DNA of 47,276 nucleotides. It comes from Hyphococcus sp. (lineage in GTDB: Bacteria > Pseudomonadota > Alphaproteobacteria > Caulobacterales > Parvularculaceae). The stretch lies in NCBI GenBank assembly GCA_021776375.1, contig JAJFGA010000026.1, positions 1 to 47,276 of the forward strand, given 5' to 3'. The notes beneath the pieces are model-generated. The model ran no database searches. It was given only the letters and a program-made list of their open reading frames with translations, and had not been told where the DNA came from. Every line of letters begins with the position of its first letter. Position 1 is the stretch's first letter. Made by a program: the position numbers and the translations under genes. This document shows, piece after piece, positions 19,242 through 29,428 of the stretch.

Positions 19242-20270
19242 TCACTTAGTCGAGGCTGCAACGCTCGCAAGCCGCGCCGCATAGGCCGCATCGGGGAAAT
19301 CTGTGAACACACCGTCGACGCCGAGATTGAAGAAGAATTCAAATTCGGCGTGTGCGGTCTGAAAAGCATCGGGTAGCTGGTCTGCCCTGAAGGTCCATGG
19401 ATGAACTTTGAGGCCAGCCGCATGAGCATCATTGATAAATCCGCTTGATTGACCTTCAGCATCGACGAGCAATTTTTTGTAGGGCCCAATACCATCAGCA
19501 AAAACAGCTATTTCTGACATGGTGAGGGCGCTCTTTGACTCGAGAAGATAGATGAGAGGTAATTGGGTTTTGGTCCTGAGGTCTTTTAATATTTGCATTT
19601 CAAACGACTGAATAAACACCGGCGCTTCTTTTTCGTTCCATCCGGCACGCTCCAATGCACCGATGATCTCAGTTGCATAATCATAACCAAGGCTGGCAAA
19701 ATAACTGGGAGATTTTGTTTCTGGATAAATACCTATTGTTCTACCCAGTCGTTCACTTTCAGATTGCGCAAGCGCAATTACTTCATCAAAAGTCGGGATT
19801 TCAAACAAGCCATCCGCTGCATGGCTGCGGGCCACCATGACCTGGCGTGCTCGCAGGGTCTTAATTTCAGCGAGAGTAAAATCTTCCGTGAACCAATCAG
19901 CACCGTCATGATTATGTTTTTCAGTTTTTCTGTCCGCAAATTCTGGGTGGTCAGAAATGTCTGTAGTGGTTGACAGATAGTGCTCATGGCGCGCAACTAA
20001 ATGCCCGTCTTTTGTGAACACAAGATCGGGTTCGATATAATCGGCTCCAAGTGTGGCACCTATACCGTATCCGGCGAGCGTATGTTCCGGGAGATAGCCG
20101 GGCGCGCCGCGATGGGCAATGATTAATGGTGATGAGGTCGTGTGCGCCATGATTGGCTCTTTCGCTTTGGTGGAGTGAGGCTTTGAATTCCTGATAGCGC
20201 AACCAGTCGCTACGGGAATCAGTGCCGCCCTGACTGCGGTTTGTAGCAATGTTCGACGCCTGAATTGCAT
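19242..20270 (-). CDS. Glycerophosphodiester phosphodiesterase, exported
   Basis: A 342-residue GDPD-family enzyme that would cleave glycerophosphodiesters to glycerol-3-phosphate and an alcohol such as ethanolamine. The N terminus MQFRRRTLLQTAVRAALIPV has a twin-arginine-like start, and VATGC at its end could be a lipobox, so the protein is probably periplasmic or membrane-anchored. The catalytic pattern is clear: IIAHRGAPGYLPEHTLAGY, GADYIEPDLVFTKDGHLVARH, GIYPETKSPSYF, and VDGVFTDFPDAA near the end. It appears intact although flanked on both sides by broken genes. Its product would suit the glycerol and ethanolamine genes nearby (inference). Confidence 0.88.
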   Translation of the reverse strand: MQFRRRTLLQTAVRAALIPVATGCAIRNSKPHSTKAKEPIMAHTTSSPLIIAHRGAPGYLPEHTLAGYGIGATLGADYIEPDLVFTKDGHLVARHEHYLSTTTDISDHPEFADRKTEKHNHDGADWFTEDFTLAEIKTLRARQVMVARSHAADGLFEIPTFDEVIALAQSESERLGRTIGIYPETKSPSYFASLGYDYATEIIGALERAGWNEKEAPVFIQSFEMQILKDLRTKTQLPLIYLLESKSALTMSEIAVFADGIGPYKKLLVDAEGQSSGFINDAHAAGLKVHPWTFRADQLPDAFQTAHAEFEFFFNLGVDGVFTDFPDAAYAARLASVAASTK

Positions 20271-20383
20271 GCCATTCGTCCCTATCGAATGTTCAAGTGT
20301 CGCAATTTTTTGAGTATTTGGCGAGAGTTGATATTCCCGGCTGGTGCTTCAAAGCTAAGGTCCGAATGAAATTTCGGCGCCTT

Positions 20384-21723
20384 TCATATGTTTCGCCGAA
20401 TAGCAATATAGATGTTATTGTTATTTCGAAACTGAGACAGGAAAGTATTGTCTTTCAAACCATAAAAAAAATTTCCACCGCATCTGGATGCGCAAGTCAT
20501 CCGATATCTTGTAAGATGCATTGAAACGGACATAGCCGTCTTTGTGTGATGGCGAGTAGAAGTTGAATGCGGATAGTTCTAAATTTTGCCGCAGCATTAG
20601 TTTAGTGACGCGTAATGTCACTAAATGTTTATCGCGATTATCCAGCAATGCAAATGACGGCAGGGCGTTTAAATCGTCGTTGGGGTTAATTTTGTGTTCG
20701 AGGTTGTACTGGATGCGCGCGGTTAGCTCTGTTGCAATTTCTTTTTCGAAACCGGCGAGCAAGCGCAGATCGCTGTTTCGGATAAGGGAATTTGATGCAG
20801 CATCAACGGTGCTATCATAATAGCTAGTCTCCGCCCATGCGATCCCTCCCGCCAGTGGCCCTTTGAGACTTCCTCCATAAACGCTCAATTTTGGAAATAT
20901 TGCGCGCCCATTAAAAGTATCCTGTCCGGCCGGGCTATTCCAAAACCCGTTGTAATAAAACAGAGCGACCTCAAAAGCATCGATAGAGCGATAGGCACGC
21001 GCTGCAACCTCGTCATCATCAGACCAACCACCTGGGCGATCAAAAATGAGTGGATCGTCCTGCCCGCGGAACGTATTGGTTGTACGGTCAAAGAACGAGA
21101 CTCTTCGTCCATCGACAAACCGGTCTGCGCCAAATTTTGTTGCGTAGACAATATTGATGTTCAGTGCATCAAAGAAAAAGGATGCTTTTGCGCCGTCAAC
21201 AGGCGCTTTTAAATATTCAATGTCACGTCCAAGAAAAAATGAATCCCAGTCTTTCGCGAACAAGTCGTTTATAAAAACAAAATCGCCTGTGCTCCAGGTC
21301 AGAGTTTGTCGGCCGGCTTTAATGTCAATGAAAGTTGCCGGACTGAATTCCACATTGATTCGGCGAGGGTAGATGGCGCCGTCGCCAGAAGCAAGGTCGA
21401 TAGCATATCGGTCCGTAACAGGATCAGTTAAAAAATCAACAGCGAAATTGAATGGGAATTGATTGATATATTGCCTAGTCTCAAGCTGTAATCGAATCTC
21501 ACCGAGGCTGATATCTTTGTCGCCGGCGACACCGTTACCGACGCGGACGCCAAATCGCATGTCGATAAAGCCATAAACATCAATTATTGCTGGCTTTTTT
21601 CATCATGTAACTCGTCTGTTCCGTTCGAGGGGGGCGATCTGTATCATAATTGCCGCTTCGGCGGCTTCGCTTGCCGCCGCGATCCCAACAACCACAAACC
21701 ATGCGGCGATCAAGACATTCACG
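20384..21723 (-). pseudogene. Outer-membrane beta-barrel protein, frameshifted at both ends
   Basis: A GTG start at 21723 opens a signal peptide (MNVLIAAWFVVVGIAAASEA) whose frame soon stops. The barrel resumes in another frame as PAIIDVYGFIDMRFGVRVG and runs open from about 21596 to 20421. Near 20480 the frame should shift again: the alternative frame reads GGNFFYGLKDNTFLSQFRNN and NNIYIAIRRNI, then stops at 20384. That is the expected last barrel strand, while the open frame ends in an atypical tail (WFERQYFPVSVSK). The family looks like the DUF1302-type barrels often encoded beside RND exporters and LolA-like proteins. The two frame changes suggest loss of function. The central 380 codons may still be annotated as a gene. 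Confidence 0.72.
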
Positions 21724-21729
21724 CATCGG

Positions 21730-22523
21730 TTACCTCATATATTCCCGGGGTGGGCGGCGTAAAAATCGTTCGGAAAAAATATTTTCCTTGATGCCTATGG
21801 AGTATTTGACGGCTGAATAATGTAGGACGGTTTTGCCGCCCATGGCGGTGTCTTCCATTTCGACGTCGATGATCGTTGGGTCGTTTTGAATAATCTCGAC
21901 GGTTTGCACCGAGAAAATTCTATATATTTCGCCGCGTTTTCCTGTGTATTCCATGCGCATGGGAAAGTACGTCGTCTTGTCCACCCAGCGCGTATAGCGG
22001 CTGAACTCTACGTCACCCGGGTTCTTCGGTATGCTTTTGATGACATTAATATTCATCCGTTTCTTCAATGAATTCGTGCTTATCCTCGTCGATATTACGG
22101 CCGGAGAGATCTTCATAGAAGAAGTTCGATCCGACGAAACTTGTCCGCTCGTCGCTTGCGGCAATCCGCTTAACCAGATCGAGCGCCGGAAGGTAGAGCC
22201 AGCGGTGATCTGCACGGTTGCTATTTTTCCACGCCATGAACTCCATTTCTTTGACGTCGGGTGGGCGGCTGAAAAATACATAATATTTCTGAGGGCCATA
22301 TCCAGGAATTTCATTTCTACGCAACATCGTCATCTGCCGGATGCGCTCGCGCGCCATGGCTGTCGATGATACGCATGTCAATGTGTGTTTTTGTGTCGCC
22401 GCCAGCGTAGTTCATTGCCTCAACGGCTTTGACGACGATATCCATGGCATCTAGCGTCTGCGAGTGGGCAATAGAGATTGAGAGAGGCTATAGGGCAAAG
22501 GCTATGAGGAAATAACGTTTCAT
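21730..22523 (-). pseudogene. LolA-like outer-membrane lipoprotein-sorting protein, broken
   Basis: The start at 22523 overlaps the RND gene stop (ATGA). Codon 12 is a TAG at 22490-22488, inside the signal peptide (MKRYFLIAFAL-stop-PLSI). The frame then changes near 22340 to a stretch with RWLYLPALDLVKRIAASDER and FVGSNFFYEDLSGRNIDED, and changes again near 22050 to YTRWVDKTTYFPMRMEYTGK and ENIFSERFLRRPPREYMR. These are hallmark segments of the LolA-like family that accompanies MMPL/RND exporters. With one nonsense codon and two frameshifts it cannot make a full protein. Confidence 0.82.
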
Positions 22524-25106
22524 GAGTTTACTCCAGCAGGGCGAAATTTAAATAGACGGTCTCCAAGCAGGCTTATTAGGGCCGGAAGAATGAGCAAAGT
22601 AGCAATGCCAGCAAGAATGAGAATCCCGGACAACATCACACCGACGACTTTGTACGGAATGAGAGGAGCTATCAGCAGAGGTAAAAATCCCACACCCAAG
22701 ATGAGTATGTTCCGGGCGATGGCGCGCGCCGGTTCGCCAAACACAATGCGGGCTGTGTCGGGCCAGTTGCTCTGCTCTTTGGCAATGTCATGGCTGCGCA
22801 TCACAAAATGGATTGCGTAATCAACCGCAAGACCAAGGCTAATGGCGCCAAGAATTGAAATGGGCGCATCGAGACTCTTGCCGGCCAATCCAATGCCGCC
22901 ATAGAGCATCGCGATTGAAAAACCCAGTGGGACGAAAGCGAGTAATCCCCATAAGATCGATCTGAATAAAAGCATCAACAATAATGTGATGATGATAAAG
23001 GAACCAGCTAAGGCTTTTGCCGTGCCAACGGTAATATAATCCTGCCAGACCACATTGATGTAGTTTAATCCAAACCATTGATGGGTTAGGTTGCGGGGCG
23101 GGGGATTTTCAGTGAAATACTGCGCCACAAGCGCATCAACGCGGCTCATGCCTTGATTGTCTCCACTTTTCATCTGTATCCAGATGTTATCTTCCCAATA
23201 GTCTGGTGTGACATAGTGCCAGAGATCATGTGGGCGGTGGCTATTTTGGAATGTGATGGGCGTTTGCGCGACGCCAGCGGCTTTGTCCGGGATGCGATAA
23301 TCGGCTTCTTCACCGGAAATTAGCTCTCGATAGACAGTCTTCACGATTTCGACCACGGAATTATTTTTCCCAACTGCCGCATCCTTTTCAATGAAGGCCT
23401 GGAGATTGCTCATATGAGCGAGCACTTGCGGATCTTTAAATATTTCCCCTTGCGCCCGTTCAGTATCTAGAAAAGAGAGCGCGTCTTCCCATGCGAAAAT
23501 CTCATGGTTGGATTTTGCGCTGCGCAACTGTACTTCTACATCAGCGAGGAGGGCGGAGAGTAGTTCTGTGCGTGATGTGGCGGTTTTTGAAATATCTCTA
23601 ACCAGCAAAGCAAGCATGTCCCGCTTGGATAAATCTTGTGCTAGGGTGCGCGTTTCCAGTTCGTCGACATATAACGCAAACGACTCCGTATTCTGATTGG
23701 CGCCGAGCGCCAGATAGGCCATGTAGCTGCCGCCAAATGCGCTGTTCAGAACCGCGTCAGCCTGGCGAATATTATGTTCCTTGCCGAACCATTTGACGGG
23801 ATTGTCGTTGGCGATAATCTGACTTGCACCATATAACGCCAGCGCCAAGCGCCGGTAGCGTGCGATGAAGAAATGACTTGGGCTCGCCACTAATATTTGT
23901 TTTGTTGAGGCCAAAGTTTTTGAATTTTCACTCCGGCATTAATTTAATATATGCAGGGATGAGGGTAACGGTTAGGAACCAGGCGACGACAACACCGATG
24001 CCAATAAATGTTCCAAATGCCTGCAATGGCGGAATTGGCATGAAGTTCAAAGATAGGAAGCCGATGCCGGTTGTGATTGATGTAAAGAACATAGGCAGCG
24101 CGAGTTTCGACATGATGTGTTTAATGGTCTTGCGCCGGTCTTTAAGCTCTGGGTACCGATCATAGAATTCTGAGAGGATGTGAATGGAATCCAAAACAGC
24201 GATGGGCATCACGAATATAGGTATCATAGAGGTCATGATGTGAATGCTATGCTCGGCCGCGATCAGGAGGCATGCTGTGATGGTGACCGATAGCATTGCA
24301 ACCATGATTGGCGATGCGGCCAGAGTCAGGTTGCGAAAGAAAAGCCACAACAAAAAGAACAACAGGCCTGTCGCAAGCGGCGTCGTTATGCCCATCTGGA
24401 TAAACATCTCTACGCCGAACTGATCCTGCGCGACCGGCAGGCCGGTTATCCAATATTTATCACCACTGTCGTAGCTGGCGATACGCTCACGCAGCTGTTG
24501 CGCGACCCTGTAGCTGACGCCTTTTGAAGTGATCGGGATATATAGTGCGATCGATCGGCCATCTTCCGAGATCAGGCTTCCATATAAAATTGGTTGATTG
24601 AGTGATCGGTCACGCACATCCAGCGCTTCGGCCTCACTTTGCGGCGGCGCATCCATAAGCCAATTGAAGTCCACTGTACCGGGGCCTGCCTGCCGAACAT
24701 ACCCCATCGTCGAGGGCGTGATAAGACCGATTGCTACAACGCCCTCAATTTGACCTTGTTTGTTGGTCCATTGGATATTCTTGGCGAATTCTGCCAGGTC
24801 GTAGATGTTTGAAAGCGAGGAGACGGAGAAGACGCCGTCTTTATGGCTGTCATTCACAACCCCGACGACAATTAGATCGTATAGGGAGAAAATATCTTTC
24901 TTTTCTCGGTTAAACGCTCGGACCGGCTCATCATAGGCGAGCATATTTTCTGGATCTGCATCGATGGACAAGGGCTGCAGGAATTGCGCGACCGGAGGCA
25001 ATAATGTTGGCGCTGCGACCAGCGCCATGAGCGAGAATGCGATGACGATCGCACCCCAAATGAAAGCTTTGGGCGCGGCGAGGGCGAAATTGATCAAAAA
25101 ATTCAT
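22520..25106 (-). pseudogene. RND/MMPL-family exporter, split by a frameshift
   Basis: Two open frames encode the two halves of one RND transporter. The first (25106-23928, 392 codons) has helix 1 (FIWGAIVIAFSLMALVAAP), a periplasmic loop, and helices 2-6 with the conserved IPIFVMPIAVLDSIHILSEF. It ends at a TGA right after LTVTLIPAYIKLMPE. The second half lies one base out of frame (23914-22520, from a TTG) and has the family landmark NDNPVKWF, a second loop, then helices with ISLGLAVDYAIHFVMRSHD. The linker between HFFIARYRR and NDNPVKWF also looks shorter than usual, so a small deletion may be the cause. It heads a former operon with the LolA-like and barrel genes. Confidence 0.82.
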
Positions 25107-25178
25107 GAAAGAATCTCAACTATTTTTGGAGAAACGAAGAAAGTTTTCGGATGGATTGTTGAGCGATGGGCCGCCGGC

Positions 25179-25844
25179 TCAGTCTCGCCAATGCGGAGGG
25201 CAGGCCCTGTCATAGCCGGGTAGCGCCTCAATCTGCGCCGCCCAAGCAGCGAGATTTGGAAAGGAGCTCTCGATTGGCAAGCTGGCGTCGCCTAAAAATT
25301 TTGCAGAAGGCTTACCAGCCGCTCTCAGGAAGCTTTGAACGTAAGGCATGAGAACAACATCGGCTGCAGGTATCTCGTTCCCAGTGAGGTATGGTGAGAT
25401 GGACAAAATATCTTCCGCCCATGTCAGAGCGGTGTGTGCGGTGGCAGTGATTTCTCGTATTTCGGCCAGATCATCCGTGAAGCGGCCCTGAAATATCGGA
25501 CGCGCAACATCGTCAATCAGCGGCGCCCGCAGGTAATTCGTTAGTTCAAACACACGCTGCCATATCAAGCTGGTTTTTTTAGGCGTAACGCCAAACAAAG
25601 AGCGTTTTGAACTTAACTGATCGACCTAAGAGTGGATTGCGATCGATTCATAAATGACTGTGTTGTCGTGTTTGAGGGTCGGAACCTTTCCATGCGGGTT
25701 GAGCGCGTAATACGCACCCGTCTTATGTTCTTTTTTGCTTGGATCGAGCCGTTGCGTAGTATATTTCAATTCTTTGATTTCCATACCGAGCATCACGGCC
25801 CAGGCGTGCGGGCTTCCGCTGATGATATAAAGTTCGAGGGCCAT
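25179..25844 (-). pseudogene. Glutathione S-transferase-like gene with in-frame stop
   Basis: The ATG at 25844 begins MALELYIISGSPHAWAVMLG, a thioredoxin-fold GST domain with NPHGKVPTLKHDNTVIYES, the glutathione-binding cis-proline region and ES motif. A TAG at 25628-25626 interrupts just after ESIAIHS. The same frame then continues without any shift: SLFGVTPKKTSLIWQRVFEL and a helical C-terminal domain ending LPGYDRACPPHWRD. A single nonsense codon in the linker therefore separates the two domains. Readthrough is possible in principle, but the surrounding decay makes a pseudogene more likely. Confidence 0.78.
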
Positions 25845-26068
25845 GTATCGTTCTCCAAATTGACTGCGGCGCCAGCGCGATAGCTGGGGAGCCACACATG
25901 TTTTCGAAAAGATAGGCAATTTAAATTTGGACAGAACTGGCGATATTTGAGCTGACGGTGTTCATTTATGGACATAACAGCATTAACTTCGGAGTATTCA
26001 ACTTCCCGACTCAAGGTTTGAAATTGTTTGCAAGTGAGCAGAGTTTGGCAACAGCCCTATCGAGATGA

Positions 26069-26966
26069 CTAGGGTTGAGGCTTTGGTTTCTTGCCCTCAA
26101 CGAGAGTACGGTGACGGAGCAATGCATCCGCAATAAAGCTCGTGAACTTTCTGATGCACGCAGTATTGCGCATGTCCTCATGGGTCAAAACGCAAACATC
26201 AGTCTGCAACACAAGAGACCCTGGCGGCATGCGATAGACACCGGCCGCCGCGTCACCCATAAAGCAAGGCAGGACTGCCATTCCTAACCCTGCGCGAATA
26301 GCATTGAGGGTCGCATGCGGATATTCAATGATCGACCCAATCGGCGTATCGGGAAAGTCTGTTTCTTTCATCCACTGCTGAGAGGACGGGTGATCTGACC
26401 AAACGATCCAACGGAGTACGGGCATTTTCTTGTGAGCAGATTGATTGCGCGGCAGATACTCCTTATTCACATATGCTGCGCGCGCCATTGTTAGAACCCG
26501 GCGGCCAATCAAATCTTGCGGCGGGTTGTTCGAAACGCGAATGGCGACATCAGCTTCTCGTTTTGCTAAATCTACCATTTCATAATTGGGTGCGATTTCT
26601 AGTTAGATATTCGGATTGGCCCTGGCAAATTCTGTAAAGCCGGGCATGAGAAGGTGGGTCGCGAGCACGCCGGGAATTGCAATGCGGATTTTGCCCGTCA
26701 GCTCCGCGTCGCGGCCGGATATTTGACGATCAACTGCATTTGCCTCTGTTTCTATCCGTTCCGCGGAACGCAACATCTCGTCGCCGGCCTCAGTTGTAAA
26801 ATACCCCTCCGGCAGTCGCTCGAATAAGCGCGCGCCGAGCTCATCTTCTAAGCCGTTATGCGGCGCATCACTGTGGAACGGCTCAAACCTAGAGCTTCAG
26901 CCGCTTTCGAAAGCGAAGTAGCGCGTGCGACCGCGAGAAATATTCGACGAATATCCCAGCTAACCA
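26069..26966 (-). pseudogene. LysR-family regulator, frameshift plus nonsense
   Basis: Translation from ATG at 26966 gives the LysR helix-turn-helix (DIRRIFLAVARATSLSKAAE, ALGLSRSTVMRRI) and then hits a TAG at 26850-26848. In the next frame the protein continues perfectly: LEDELGARLFERLPEGYFTT, and so on through GKIRIAIPGVLATHLLMPGF. It is then cut by a TAA at 26605-26603 between NPNI and LEIAPNYEMVDLAKREADVA. The effector-binding domain is open from there to 26069 (DVAIRVSNNPPQDLIGRRVL). Two independent lesions make it a pseudogene. The 170-codon C-terminal piece alone lacks DNA binding. Confidence 0.85.
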
Positions 26967-27061
26967 TATGTCTATTTATGCGCAGCTTAGAGTCAGGAAT
27001 CAACATTGACGCTCATTATTGGTGATGGCATCGTATCGATGGAATTAGGAGACAATATAAT

Positions 27062-27423
27062 ATGGGCAGCACAGCCAACATTTATATGAGCGAGTTCTGG
27101 AACGGCGAGGGCGGCGAGAAATGGGTGCGTTTTCAGGAAATAATCGAGGCAAGCCTTCTGTCATTTGGCCGGAAGGCTATGGCAGCGGCGGGCATCTAGC
27201 CCTGCGAGAGGGTTCTTGATGTCGGGTGCGTTGCGGGCGCCGCTGCGTTTGAAATTGCGCGTCTAGCTGGGGCTGGAGGCAGCATGTTGGAGGTTGATAT
27301 CTCTGAGCCTATTCTGGCGCATGCCAGCGCGCCATGTCTATCGCAGAGAAGAGTGTAACATTCGAATGCGGCGACGCGCAGCTGGATGGTTTTGACGCCG
27401 CCGCGCAGGAAGCAAAGCAGACG
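27062..27423 (+). pseudogene. SAM-dependent methyltransferase remnant
   Basis: ATG at 27062 starts MGSTANIYMSEFWNGEGGEK, followed by a TAG at codon 46 (27197-27199). The same frame then gives the SAM-binding motif I as RVLDVGCVAGAAAFEIARLA (the usual GCG changed to GCV) and EVDISEPILAHA. A frame change follows near 27330: the correct continuation MSIAEKSVTFECGDAQLDGF is in another frame. The gene is lost entirely at the folD 3' end (27424), so the rest of the domain was deleted. A nonsense codon, a frameshift and a truncation are all visible. Confidence 0.8.
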
Positions 27424-28335
27424 CTAAAACGATTTTATAAGATGCGGAACGCCCTTTTGCCGGCATGCGGCGGCAAGCGTATTCGCCATGAGTAGCGCAA
27501 TCGTCATGGGACCAACCCCGCCAGGTACCGGTGTGATAAACCCGGCCGCCGTAGCGGCGCTGGCAAAATCTACGTCGCCGACAAGCCTGGTTTTACCCTC
27601 ACCCTTTTCCGGCGCTGCAATCCGATTGATGCCGACATCAATGACTGTGGCGCCCGGTTTGATCCATGCGCCTTTGATGATCTCAGCGCGTCCGACGGCG
27701 GCGATGACAATATCTGCGCGGCGCACAACATCTTCAATGTCTCTGGTTCTGCTATGCGCGATAGTGACCGTGCAATTTTCAGCGAGAAATAGCTGGGCCG
27801 CCGGTTTGCCGACAATGTTGGAGCGGCCGATGATAACCGTGTGAAGGCCGGACAGATTCTCGCCAAGAACGGATTTAGCAAGAATGATGCAACCTGCCGG
27901 TGTACAAGGGATCAGCGCCTTGTCAAAATCACCGGCGCCGAGGCGGCCGACATTGATCGGGTGAAAACCATCAACATCCTTTTCCGGCGCTATCAATTCA
28001 ATAACTTTTGTCGCATCAATATGCGCCGGTAATGGCAGTTGAACGAGAATGCCATTGACGGCTGGATCGTCATTTAGGGTGGTGATGAGAGCAATCAGAT
28101 CGCTCTCAGTCGTATCGACGGGGAGCGTGTGTTGAATGGATTTGAAGCCAACCTTTTCCGCAGCCCTGCCTTTGTTGCGGACATAGACCGCACTTGCCGG
28201 ATCCTCGCCGACAAGGACGACGGCAAGACAGGGGGGCGTCCCGGTCTCGTGAATATAGTCTTCGGTTTGCGTGGCGATATTGTCGGTCACGCATGCGGCG
28301 ATGATTTTGCCGTCGATGGTTTTGGCTACGGTCAT
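27424..28335 (-). CDS. folD: Methylene-THF dehydrogenase / methenyl-THF cyclohydrolase
   Basis: A 303-residue bifunctional FolD. It interconverts 5,10-methylene-, 5,10-methenyl- and 10-formyl-tetrahydrofolate using NADP. The chosen start at 28335 gives [16 protein letters not shown], the normal FolD N terminus; upstream codons are not conserved-looking. Motifs are [20 protein letters not shown] with the catalytic-lysine region, [28 protein letters not shown], the cofactor loop [15 protein letters not shown], and [18 protein letters not shown]. It is divergent from the DUF1244-fds genes but clearly belongs with Fhs and Fds in one-carbon flux. Confidence 0.95.
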   Translation of the reverse strand: MTVAKTIDGKIIAACVTDNIATQTEDYIHETGTPPCLAVVLVGEDPASAVYVRNKGRAAEKVGFKSIQHTLPVDTTESDLIALITTLNDDPAVNGILVQLPLPAHIDATKVIELIAPEKDVDGFHPINVGRLGAGDFDKALIPCTPAGCIILAKSVLGENLSGLHTVIIGRSNIVGKPAAQLFLAENCTVTIAHSRTRDIEDVVRRADIVIAAVGRAEIIKGAWIKPGATVIDVGINRIAAPEKGEGKTRLVGDVDFASAATAAGFITPVPGGVGPMTIALLMANTLAAACRQKGVPHLIKSF

Positions 28336-28578
28336 TCTTGAGCGCCTTTTTAGGCGTGAGATAGCGCATTGGTGCGGTGCCTGAAAGCCCTCTTTTTTGT
28401 CGCACAACCTTTGCGGCACCAGTTATCCTGCCGGTTAGGCGAGAAAAAACTGGCCAACAGGCCGGTCATTGAATAATTCTTAGCGGTGATAGTTATGGCT
28501 GCAAGCTTGGGAACCTGGCATATGGCGAGAGGCCCGGCTGTTTCGCCCGCGCCAGCCACCATGGAGGAGATTGAACAC

Positions 28579-28881
28579 ATGGCTTGCATGACGGATAATG
28601 ATCGCGACAAGTTGGACGCTGCTGTGATGCGCCGCCTCATTGCACATCTCGATGCCCACAAAGATGTGCAGAATATCGATTTGATGATTTTGGCCGGTTT
28701 TTGCCGGAATTGTCTTTCGAAATGGTATCTGGCGGCAGCCGACGAGCACGGCGCCAATGTTTCCTGCGAGGAAGCACGCGAGCGCATCTACGGCATGCCT
28801 TATGATCAATGGAAGGCGCAATATCAAACACCTGCAACACCTGAGCAGCTTGCGGCGATGGAGAGCCGAAAAAAAGACTGA
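28579..28881 (+). CDS. DUF1244 domain protein
   Basis: A 100-residue protein with the DUF1244 (SMc04008-like) signature: a helical N-terminal half (MRRLIAHLDAHKDVQNIDLM), the invariant GFCRNCLSKWY, and GMPYDQWKAQYQ. The start at 28579 is chosen because GGAGGAG at 28563-28569 lies 9 bp upstream. The frame is open further up to 28486, but that part is not domain-like. Function is unknown; the paired cysteines in FCRNC might bind metal. It lies 55 bp before fdsG, possibly without functional relation. Confidence 0.85.
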   Translation: MACMTDNDRDKLDAAVMRRLIAHLDAHKDVQNIDLMILAGFCRNCLSKWYLAAADEHGANVSCEEARERIYGMPYDQWKAQYQTPATPEQLAAMESRKKD

Positions 28882-28936
28882 CTACGTGCGATCAATACGG
28901 CATTTGTCCCGATTGGTGTGATATAAGAAACGAGAA

Positions 28937-29428
28937 ATGGCAGCATTGATTGATAAGCTTGAGCATGCACCCGCCCGCCTAATCTGCGGGCGGCACGATA
29001 ACCGTCCGGATGTGCTGTTGGAAATCCTGCATGAAGTGCAGGCAACTGAAGGCTGGCTCAGCGACGATGCGCTCCACACCATCGCCGATGCGCTCAATAT
29101 TTCCCGCGCAGAGATCCACGGTGTGGTTAGTTTCTATAATGACTATAAGCGTGAGGCGCCAGCCAAACATTGTATAAAATTATGCCACGCCGAGGCCTGC
29201 CAGGCGGTTGGCTCGGGAGCGCTTGCTGCGCATGCAAAAAATAAATGGAACGTCTCGACCGGCGGTAAGAGTGCAGATAACAAGATTGAATTGGAGGCGG
29301 TTTACTGCCTTGGTAATTGCGCCCTCGGGCCGTCGGCGATGATTGACGGCGAGCTTATTGGCCGGGTGACATCAGAACGCCTGGATGCGTTGATTGAAAG
29401 ATGCATTGAAGAGTCGGAGTGCGAATGA
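28937..29428 (+). CDS. fdsG: NAD-dependent formate dehydrogenase, gamma subunit
   Basis: A 163-residue NuoE-like subunit carrying one [2Fe-2S] cluster. The N-terminal helical part (LLEILHEVQATEGWLSDDAL; ISRAEIHGVVSFYNDY) is typical of NuoE. The four cysteine ligands sit in IKLCHAEACQAVGSGAL and VYCLGNCALGPSAMI. It is the first gene of the fdsGBA-fdhD operon and overlaps fdsB at its stop. The cluster passes electrons within the cytoplasmic formate dehydrogenase complex. Confidence 0.92.
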   Translation: MAALIDKLEHAPARLICGRHDNRPDVLLEILHEVQATEGWLSDDALHTIADALNISRAEIHGVVSFYNDYKREAPAKHCIKLCHAEACQAVGSGALAAHAKNKWNVSTGGKSADNKIELEAVYCLGNCALGPSAMIDGELIGRVTSERLDALIERCIEESECE

